Shown piece by piece: positions 1 through 4,420 of a stretch of 5,638 bases of DNA (the stretch's first letter is position 1; each line of letters begins with the position of its first letter). Both the position numbers and the translations under genes were made by a program. The notes below the pieces were generated by a model. The model was not told where the DNA came from and did no database searches. It saw nothing but the letters and a program-made list of their open reading frames with translations. The DNA is from Acidobacteriaceae bacterium (GTDB lineage Bacteria > Acidobacteriota > Terriglobia > Terriglobales > SbA1). The stretch lies in NCBI GenBank assembly GCA_003156615.1, contig PMHI01000383.1, positions 26,715-32,352 on the forward strand. The letters run 5' to 3'.

Positions 1-557
1 AGCGCGATATTACGGCGGATGGTGTACTGATCATGCCGCACCCCAACATACTCGGCCCGGCGCTTCTGCTCACAGCTCTGGTAGTCGCCGCTCTCCCGGC
101 AAAGTTCAGACCCATTGCTGAAGTTTTCTTCCCGCAGGGTGTTGACCACCTGATTTTGCTGAATCGCGGCGGCTAAGTCTTGGTCGTACCTCTCGTACCA
201 AGCCTGCACTACCGCTTCGGTTTCCTCCGGGGTGTGGCTCGCTTTGTACTGGCCGATCGCGGCTATGATTTCGTCGGCGTTTTCCGCTCCCTCCATGCGT
301 AGCCGGGGGAGCGCATTCGCGAGGGCGTCCATGTCGTCTTCGGTAATCACTTTCTTGGCCCGCACGGAGGTTTGCTGCTTGGAGTTCCGAGCCACGGTCC
401 CGAGAGGCTGTTCCGCTCCAGTGGATGTCGGTTCCGGGGCCGCAGGAGCCACCGGCGGCGGCTGCTGGGCAAAGGAGGCCGAGACGAAGAGCGCGAAAGC
501 CGACGCTCGAAGCCAGCTGCGCCGCAGACCGAAAGGTGCGAACCGGAAAGTGGTCAC
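1..557 (-). CDS. Secreted protein of unknown function, 5' part (runs off left edge)
   Basis: The frame stays open for 185 codons from a GTG at 557-555 to the window edge, so the C-terminus is not seen. The N-terminus looks like a Sec signal peptide: Arg residues at 12, 13 and 17, a hydrophobic stretch around residues 18-28 (ASAFALFVSAS), and a likely cleavage after SFA (residue 30). A Pro/Ala-rich linker (about 31-50) follows. After an RAKKV-ITEDDM stretch (66-76) the protein becomes charged and mostly helical in character, with Cys143 and Cys152 in a Gln/Glu/Arg-rich segment that could form a disulfide. GTG is chosen because the signal peptide follows directly; an ATG one base off reads straight into TGA, and no in-frame start lies within the next 50 bases upstream. 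No clear Shine-Dalgarno sequence is visible. I do not recognise a family. The start codon lies only 3 bases from the edge of repeat copy 1, so its upstream region may have been replaced. Confidence 0.6.
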   Translation of the reverse strand, partial: MTTFRFAPFGLRRSWLRASAFALFVSASFAQQPPPVAPAAPEPTSTGAEQPLGTVARNSKQQTSVRAKKVITEDDMDALANALPRLRMEGAENADEIIAAIGQYKASHTPEETEAVVQAWYERYDQDLAAAIQQNQVVNTLREENFSNGSELCRESGDYQSCEQKRRAEYVGVRHDQYTIRRNIA

Positions 558-633
558 ATTAAAATCGTATCCGCCGGCTTTGGCGGGAAAAAGATGACCA
601 AAGTGACCTGGACGAATGACCAAGGAAAACCGT

Positions 634-733
634 TTTCTAGTTTCGGGTTTACAGTTTCCGGTTTCTCAGTTCCAGCCTCCCATCGTGGGTGCATTTCCCT
701 CAAAACCGGAAACCAGAAACCCGGAACTAGAAA
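634..733. repeat. Inverted repeat of 7-bp units, copy 1
   Basis: The left arm (634-661) reads as four consecutive heptamers: TTTCTAG, TTTCGGG, TTTACAG, TTTCCGG. The right arm (706-733) reads CCGGAAA, CCAGAAA, CCCGGAA, CTAGAAA. The arms are reverse complements at about 24 of 28 positions and enclose a 44-base loop. Less regular 7- and 8-base units continue into the loop (662-675). A transcript of either strand could form a long imperfect hairpin. Confidence 0.8.
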
Positions 734-740
734 CTCGCCG

Positions 741-826
741 CTACCAGCCGTTGCGCTCCCTCAGCGAAGTGATGTGAGCGACGTGATGGCGGCCGTGCCA
801 AGCGTAGATGCCAAATTCATCTCTAG
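741..826 (-). pseudogene. dinB/yfiT-like 3'-end fragment (28 codons)
   Basis: This matches the last 86 bases of the intact gene at 3391-3915. There is one substitution, which is silent (Gly GGC versus GGA), and one missing base (GATGCC here, GATGGCC in the intact copy) that causes a frameshift. It corresponds to residues 147-174, including the WHGRHH-AH metal-site segment. It forms the downstream half of the SDR chimera and one module of repeat copy 1. Confidence 0.85.
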
Positions 827-1015
827 GTTACCGGCATCGCCCTGCACACCGGTGACGTTCTTGCCGATGAGCTTGACGGCCTCACCGAGCTTATCCTTGC
901 GACGTCCGGTGATGAAGACCTACGCGCCCTCTTTGACGAAGAGCTTGGCGGTGGCGAGTGCCATGCCGGACGTCGCTGCTGTGATGACAGCTACTTTTCC
1001 TGCGAGCTTTCCCAT
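761..1015 (-). pseudogene. SDR oxidoreductase N-terminus fused to a DinB C-terminal fragment (pseudogene)
   Basis: From ATG at 1015-1013, with GGGAG about 8 bases upstream, the first 63 codons encode the N-terminal Rossmann region of a classical short-chain dehydrogenase. They start MGKLAGKVAVIT and include LATAKLFVKEGA, VFITGRR and a [14 protein letters not shown] segment. Three faults mark it as dead. Codon 32 is TAG (922-920), where relatives usually carry an aromatic residue before VFITGRR. The TGxxxGIG cofactor motif has become TAATSGMA, losing two glycines. The remaining three quarters of the SDR, including the Ser-Tyr-Lys catalytic residues, is absent. At codon 64 (position 826) the frame passes directly and in phase into the last 28 codons of a DinB/YfiT-type gene (826-741). 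That part has lost one base near 810 compared with the intact copy, so the frame shifts and ends at TGA 763-761. The SDR assignment is from remembered family sequence patterns. Confidence 0.8.
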
Positions 1016-1119
1016 GACTGTTCTCCCTTCATGCGTGCGATAGATGGCAAGCAGAAAGAGTTCTTCGAGAACGGCGCTTCCGCCATCCCGGCGAAGGAAC
1101 GTCCCGTCCGTCAGATCGA

Positions 1120-1147
1120 TGACCCGGAAAATCTGACCCGGAAAATC
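1120..1147. repeat. 14-bp perfect tandem duplication
   Basis: TGACCCGGAAAATC occurs twice head to tail (1120-1133 and 1134-1147). It ends 3 bases before the -35 hexamer of the promoter at 1151. It may be replication slippage or a duplicated regulator site. Confidence 0.85.
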
Positions 1148-1150
1148 TGC

Positions 1151-1180
1151 TTGACAGCCCCGAAACCCCGGTGCTAACGT
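1151..1180 (+). promoter_or_regulatory. Sigma-70-type promoter with extended -10 for the phosphatase-sulfotransferase unit
   Basis: A perfect TTGACA (-35, 1151-1156) is followed after 18 bases by TAACGT (1175-1180). This is preceded by TG-n (1172-1174), giving an extended -10. Transcription would start near 1187 and leave an AT-rich leader of about 95 bases before the ATG at 1282. It is the best promoter seen in the window and points at the next plus-strand genes. Confidence 0.6.
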
Positions 1181-1281
1181 GAACCCTGTGTTACATTACT
1201 AGTATGTCTATCATCTAAATAGTCATTAACCCTTACTCTTGATTTTCAACTCCTTGATTCCTCCAGTTGACAGTCAGCAAA

Positions 1282-1992
1282 ATGGGAAAGCTGATTTTGG
1301 TGCGTCACGGGAAAACCGTGCTTAACTCGCTGGATAGCGCCGAGAGGCTGCGCGGTTGGATGGATGTACCTCTCGACGAACAGGGTTTGCGCGAAGCCGG
1401 GGAGACGGCTCAAAGGCTGGCTCAATATCCGGTGGCGCGTATCTACTCCTCCGACCTTCATCGGGCGCGGCAGACAGCCGACGCTGTAGCGAAAGCGACC
1501 CTAGCTTCGATCGTGCATACTTCCGGTCTGCGCCCGTGGAACGTGGGAACGTTGGCGGGGCAGCGCGTTAAGGACATTCTGCCAATTCTCCAACAGCTCG
1601 AACTTGATCCGTCACTGCCCGCACCCGAAGGCGAGTCCTTCCTTCAATTCTGTGACCGATATTCGCGGAAGCTCGAAGAACTACTCGACATCGCAGACCG
1701 CTCCAAGGCGTGCATCGTAGCCGTAACTCACGTGCGCAATCTTCTTGCGGCCCCAGCTCTTCTTCACGGCGGGGACAAACGCCACATACCGGTTTGTGGC
1801 GGTCCCAAGACGGGAGCCCTGGTTTGGGTGGAGAAGGATGGCGAGGGATGGAACCTCCGTGTGGATGAAACTCCGGAGCTGGCGCACCCGGTGCCCAAGC
1901 CTCTGGCTTCTCCGCGTTTTGTTTTGGGTTCATACGAGGTAGTTAGACTCTTTGGGTCGACACGGAAGTTGACAGGAAAGCCGGCTGAATGA
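1282..1992 (+). CDS. Histidine phosphatase family protein (phosphoglycerate mutase-like)
   Basis: The 236-residue product belongs to the histidine phosphatase superfamily, whose members form a phosphohistidine intermediate to hydrolyse or transfer phosphate. The diagnostic LVRHGKT motif is at residues 6-12, with His9 as the expected nucleophile. RLRGWMDVPL (22-31) resembles the substrate loop of phosphoglycerate mutase-like enzymes. SSDLHRARQTA (56-66) carries the usual second Arg, and VTH (148-150) supplies the second catalytic His. The usual E-W-x-x-G region appears as LRPWNVGTLAG (83-93), so the acid-base Glu is not at its common place; PEGES (115-119) may matter. About 40 residues beyond the core (from about 195) are Pro-rich and then basic. 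ATG 1282 is preferred over the in-frame TTG at 1267 because the family motif starts right after it, although no strong Shine-Dalgarno is seen. There is no signal peptide, so it is probably cytoplasmic. Its stop overlaps the sulfotransferase start. The substrate cannot be told from sequence. Confidence 0.88.
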   Translation: MGKLILVRHGKTVLNSLDSAERLRGWMDVPLDEQGLREAGETAQRLAQYPVARIYSSDLHRARQTADAVAKATLASIVHTSGLRPWNVGTLAGQRVKDILPILQQLELDPSLPAPEGESFLQFCDRYSRKLEELLDIADRSKACIVAVTHVRNLLAAPALLHGGDKRHIPVCGGPKTGALVWVEKDGEGWNLRVDETPELAHPVPKPLASPRFVLGSYEVVRLFGSTRKLTGKPAE

Positions 1993-2873
1993 TTCGTGCC
2001 TTTCAAAAAGCGGTCTGGGTTGCACGCGTGCTCACAGGACGACAGGACGCCGGCCGAAATCTGACTGTGTTTCCCGACGACGTTTTCCTCGTCTCCTATC
2101 CCAGGTCGGGGAACAACTGGACGCGCTTTCTCATCGGGAATCTGATTCATCCCGAAGATCCCGTCACCTTTGCCAATCTGGAGCGGCGCGTGCCTGAAAT
2201 TTATTTTGCCCCGGACCGTCGTTTGCGCGCCCTGCCGCGACCGCGCATCTTCAAGAGCCATGAAGTCTTTCAGCCACACTACCCGCACGTTCTGTACATC
2301 GTGCGTGATCCCCGGGACGTCGCAGTTTCGAACTATCATCACAATCTGAAGGCCGGGAACATACCCCCGCACTGCAAACTGGAGAATTTCGTCCCCATGT
2401 TCCTTGCCGCCAAGTTCGACCACAAGTGCGGAACCTGGGCCGATCACGTTGCCAGTTGGCTGGCCACACGTGAGAACCGTCATGGCTTTGCCCTTTTGCG
2501 ATACGAAGATCTCACACAAGACCCCGTAGCGGCGCTGTCCCGCATCGCTGGCTTTCTCGAGACTTCCGGCTTTGCTGTAATCGATCGCCGTGAGAGCGAT
2601 CTTCAACGCGCCGTCGACATGAGCTCTGCCGATCGCATGCGGGCACTGGAAAAGACGCAGGGCCCCGCCTGGACCAGAAGCCACACTTCCCGGGAGAAGA
2701 GGCCGTATCTAGGGGTGAGGCAGGCCATCGCTGGCGGCTGGAGGTCGGCTCTGCCGACGCAATCCGTGCAGCAAATTGAAGCACAATTTGGCCAGCTGAT
2801 GAAAAAGCTGGGCTATGCTCTCGTCAGCCAGCCGACAACAGCGGTCTCACCCGAATGTTCGACTTTGACGTGA
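1989..2873 (+). CDS. PAPS-dependent sulfotransferase domain protein
   Basis: The 294-residue product has the layout of the cytosolic-type sulfotransferase family (Pfam Sulfotransfer_1), which moves the sulfuryl group of PAPS to an acceptor hydroxyl or amine. The 5'-phosphosulfate loop is YPRSGNNW (37-44). IFKSHE (87-92) supplies the likely catalytic His91. The 3'-phosphate-binding segment is VRDPRDVAVSNY (105-116), with Arg106 and Ser114. WADHVASW (150-157) and RYEDL (171-175) are also typical. The C-terminal RKGxxGDW loop appears as RQAIAGGW (234-241), keeping the Arg, Gly and Trp but losing the usual Lys and Asp. Length is normal. The ATG lies inside the upstream stop (ATGA, 4-base overlap), with AGGAAAG (1974-1980) about 8 bases before it, so the two genes are probably translationally coupled. 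No signal peptide or membrane segment is seen. The acceptor is unknown. Confidence 0.93.
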   Translation: MIRAFQKAVWVARVLTGRQDAGRNLTVFPDDVFLVSYPRSGNNWTRFLIGNLIHPEDPVTFANLERRVPEIYFAPDRRLRALPRPRIFKSHEVFQPHYPHVLYIVRDPRDVAVSNYHHNLKAGNIPPHCKLENFVPMFLAAKFDHKCGTWADHVASWLATRENRHGFALLRYEDLTQDPVAALSRIAGFLETSGFAVIDRRESDLQRAVDMSSADRMRALEKTQGPAWTRSHTSREKRPYLGVRQAIAGGWRSALPTQSVQQIEAQFGQLMKKLGYALVSQPTTAVSPECSTLT

Positions 2874-2896
2874 TTCATTGACGAAATAATTGAGGG

Positions 2897-3211
2897 GTGT
2901 ACCACTTCTCGAAAAGTGTTTCTACGCGCAACGCGACGAAGTCGACTGAACTGAAGGCGAGCGAGAAGCTCGTTTTGGTGGGCGGAGACATCGGGCAGGC
3001 TGCTACCGCTCAAAAGGTGGCCGAGGCCGCTATTCAGCGGTTAGGCTCGATCGATGCCGTGGCCAACCACGCTGGCATCTTCTCCGCGAAGCCCTTCACA
3101 GATTTCGCCGCTGACGATTTCCGCGCCCTCGTCTCGACGAACCTTGAAGGTTACATGTACTTTACACAGCTCGCGGTCAAGCACATGCTTGCCCAAGAGT
3201 CGGGCGGAAGC
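2897..3211 (+). pseudogene. SDR oxidoreductase internal fragment (pseudogene)
   Basis: The 105 codons encode the middle of a short-chain dehydrogenase. They include a GGDIGQAATAQKV segment (29-41), an NNAG motif changed to NHAG (57-60), IFSAKPFTDF (61-70) and STNLEGYMYFTQLAVKHML (80-98), which carries the structural/catalytic Asn82. The N-terminal cofactor motif TGxxxGIG is missing; the first 10 or so codons do not look like SDR, and the GTG at 2897 is only the first available start. The C-terminal half with Ser and YxxxK is also missing. Similarity stops at ESGGS (codons 101-105), where functional relatives go on into the strand bearing the catalytic Ser. Two bases later repeat copy 2 begins and the frame reads through it to a stop at 3319. 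It is a different SDR type from the fragment at 761-1015, so the two are not halves of one gene. It cannot be an active enzyme. Confidence 0.75.
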
Positions 3212-3212
3212 G

Positions 3213-3477
3213 AAAATCGTATCCGCCGGCTTTGGCGGGAAAAGATGACCAAAGTGATCTGGACGAATGACCGAGAAAAACAGTTTTCTAGTTTCGGGTT
3301 TCCAGTTTCCGGTTTCTAGTTCCAGCCTCCCATCGTTGATGCATTTCCCTCAAAGCCGGAAATCAGAAACCCGGAACTAGAAACTCGCCGCTACCAGCCG
3401 TTGCGCTCCCTCAGCGAAGTGATGTGAGCGACGTGATGGCGTCCGTGCCAAGCGTAGATGGCCAAATTCATCTCTAG
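3213..3477. repeat. Long direct repeat, copy 2 (matches 561-826)
   Basis: This 265-bp block has the same three modules in the same orientation as copy 1: the CCGCC/GGCGG hairpin (3223-3227 with 3234-3238), the 7-bp-unit inverted repeat, and the dinB 3' end. Here the dinB part belongs to the intact gene, so this copy probably keeps the original arrangement of gene plus downstream element. A weaker match (TTACC, offset by one base) continues just beyond 3477. Confidence 0.9.
3285..3383. repeat. Inverted repeat of 7-bp units, copy 2, just downstream of dinB
   Basis: The left units are TTTCTAG, TTTCGGG, TTTCCAG, TTTCCGG (3285-3312), with a fifth, TTTCTAG, at 3313-3319. The right units are CCGGAAA, TCAGAAA, CCCGGAA, CTAGAAA (3356-3383). 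The arms pair at about 24 of 28 positions with a 43-base loop. On the minus strand the hairpin begins 8 bases after the dinB stop codon, so it could cap or terminate that transcript. No T-tract follows, so it is not a standard intrinsic terminator. Confidence 0.8.
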
Positions 3478-3915
3478 ACTTACCACTCCGCGTTCTGGAT
3501 GGCGAAAAGCTCTCTTCCAGTCGTCGGGCTCGAACGATCGCATCAGACGAACCCAGCGATCGTGCAGTGAATCGAGCATCGCCAGTGAGACTTCCACGGG
3601 AGTGGCTTGGGTATCCGCCAGCCGCGCCCAGCGGTCTTCGGCGTAGGCCTTGATCGTCGGTTCCTCTTCGGTAAGGGCCAACTTGAAGCGGATGTAGGCG
3701 TTGAGGTGGCTGTCCGGAACGTGATGCGCGACCTGGCGCACGGTCCATCCCTGGGGACGGTAGGGTGTGTCCAGTTGCTGCTCCGAGAGCCCTTTCACGG
3801 CTGCGCGCAGGCGGCCAGGTGCTTGCTCGATGTGGTGGAGGAGTTCCTGTCTCTGTTCCGGCGCAGTTGTGCCTTCGTAAGCGAACTCGCCGATGGGATA
3901 GCGCAGGTCGGCCAT
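3391..3915 (-). CDS. DinB/YfiT-like putative metal-dependent hydrolase or thiol transferase
   Basis: The 174-residue protein fits the DinB-like four-helix superfamily and most resembles the YfiT branch in length and motifs. Members bind a divalent metal through three His residues; some act in low-molecular-weight thiol transfer, others are of unknown function. Visible marks are QGWTVRQVAHHVPDSHLNAY (55-74), with His64, His65 and His70, and [12 protein letters not shown] (154-165), where His160 and His164 have the i/i+4 spacing expected of metal ligands. The ATG at 3915-3913 is secured by GGAGG five bases upstream (3925-3921 on the minus strand). There is no signal peptide, so it is probably cytoplasmic. 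It appears monocistronic: the upstream side is non-coding and the downstream side is the heptamer hairpin followed by an SDR remnant in converging orientation. Its last 28 codons are duplicated in repeat copy 1. The gene is intact. The exact substrate, and whether this organism makes bacillithiol or another thiol, cannot be inferred. Confidence 0.88.
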   Translation of the reverse strand: MADLRYPIGEFAYEGTTAPEQRQELLHHIEQAPGRLRAAVKGLSEQQLDTPYRPQGWTVRQVAHHVPDSHLNAYIRFKLALTEEEPTIKAYAEDRWARLADTQATPVEVSLAMLDSLHDRWVRLMRSFEPDDWKRAFRHPERGVVSLEMNLAIYAWHGRHHVAHITSLRERNGW

Positions 3916-4125
3916 TGTGTCCTCCGCGTCGAGAGCGTTTCCTCACAGATGATCGGCGGCGCGCGGAGGGTTCAAGAAGGCGGTGGCCGCTCAAACGCCG
4001 CCGTTTCCTCCCAACCGAGAATAGCGGTGAAAGACACCAGCCGGATGTCCCTGCGGATCCAGGCTGAGGAAAAAGTGTTGCCCATGCGTGCGGGACGTTG
4101 AACACCTCGACCGGTAGCACGGGAA

Positions 4126-4163
4126 CCGGCGGGGTTAACTACAACCCCTAGGGCTTCCGCCGG
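4126..4163. repeat. Nested inverted repeat (possible hairpin)
   Basis: GGGGTT (4131-4136) and AACCCC (4143-4148) pair around a 6-base loop. Outside them, CCGGC (4126-4130) can pair with GCCGG (4159-4163), leaving a 10-base bulge on the right. No T-tract follows on either strand. Confidence 0.5.
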
Positions 4164-4214
4164 CCAGACCCCATCCCCTCCGGCTTCGCATTTCGGTTCT
4201 GCCTGCCTTAAGAT

Positions 4215-4243
4215 TTGTGCATCCAAAGCTTCGATTGTAGGCT
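4215..4243 (+). promoter_or_regulatory. Weak candidate promoter for ku
   Basis: TTGTGC (4215-4220) and TAGGCT (4238-4243) are separated by 17 bases. Both are poor matches to sigma-70 consensus. If used, the ku leader would be about 170 bases long and contain both hairpins at 4256-4352. A second weak option is TTGGTC (4360-4365) with AGATAT (4384-4389), which would give a short leader. Confidence 0.2.
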
Positions 4244-4255
4244 AAACTCGCAATT

Positions 4256-4304
4256 CTGGGCAGGTTAGGCGGCTTGCGTGGCCCATGGTTACGGGGTTGC
4301 CCAG
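4256..4304 (+). repeat. Inverted repeat CTGGGCA / TGCCCAG in the ku leader
   Basis: A perfect 7-bp pair (4256-4262 with 4298-4304) encloses a 35-base GC-rich loop. It lies 116 bases upstream of the ku start and could fold in a leader transcript. Confidence 0.4.
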
Positions 4305-4334
4305 AGAGAGAGCAGGTTCCTCCACGTGCCGATG

Positions 4335-4352
4335 GATTGGCTTACGCCAATC
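4335..4352 (+). repeat. Short perfect hairpin GATTGGC-TTAC-GCCAATC upstream of ku
   Basis: A 7-bp perfect stem with a 4-base loop lies 68 bases before the ku start codon. It could be an operator-like palindrome or an RNA hairpin; no T-tract follows. Confidence 0.5.
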
Positions 4353-4420
4353 GATGGGCTTGGTCGGAACGACAAATCGCGACAGATATGTGGAGACGTG
4401 CGTGAGCTAGAGAGGAAACT

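Larger units (their letters stand above)
561..826. repeat. Long direct repeat, copy 1 (about 95% identical to 3213-3477)
   Basis: This 266-bp block matches 3213-3477 in the same orientation with about 10 substitutions and 3 one-base indels by manual alignment. It has three modules. The first (about 561-633) contains a short CCGCC/GGCGG hairpin (571-575 with 582-586). The second (634-733) is an inverted repeat built of 7-bp units. The third (741-826) is the 3' end of a dinB/yfiT-like gene. No transposase, terminal inverted repeats or target-site duplication are visible, so this is a duplicated segment or an intergenic repeat element rather than a recognisable insertion sequence. One end lies at the start of the secreted-protein gene and the other at a truncated SDR gene. 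Confidence 0.9.
3916..4420. other. Intergenic region between divergent dinB and ku
   Basis: No convincing gene is seen in these 505 bases. The open frames present overlap one another in different phases and lack recognisable motifs or good ribosome sites. The stretch must hold the promoters of both divergent genes, but neither is obvious. It contains three inverted repeats: 4126-4163, 4256-4304 and 4335-4352. Confidence 0.6.

Noticed and set aside
634..733. CRISPR-like array
   Set aside because: The units are 7 bp, degenerate and contiguous with no spacers, and are arranged in inverted orientation. No cas gene is present.
372..1043. 223-codon plus-strand frame
   Set aside because: It runs through the secreted-protein gene, the repeat and the SDR remnant on the opposite strand with no motifs. 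It is open by chance.
1031..1177. 48-codon plus-strand frame starting at ATG 1031
   Set aside because: It has no ribosome site, reads across the tandem 14-mer and ends within the promoter. No family is recognised.
1764..2684. 306-codon open frame on the minus strand
   Set aside because: It lies antisense across both the phosphatase and the sulfotransferase, which carry full family motifs. Its own translation shows no motif and no ribosome site; it is a codon-bias shadow.
761..3211. The two SDR pieces as halves of one gene split by a rearrangement
   Set aside because: They are on opposite strands and belong to different SDR types. The first would continue with a segment unlike the second, and neither junction reconstructs a full protein.
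561..3477. Composite transposon bounded by two direct repeats
   Set aside because: The repeats encode no transposase, lack terminal inverted repeats and one contains the end of a host gene. No target duplication is visible.
3377..4120. 247-codon open frame on the minus strand
   Set aside because: It overlaps the DinB/YfiT gene in another phase. The composition is Arg/Ser/Pro-rich, typical of out-of-frame GC-rich DNA, and the DinB frame has motifs and GGAGG.
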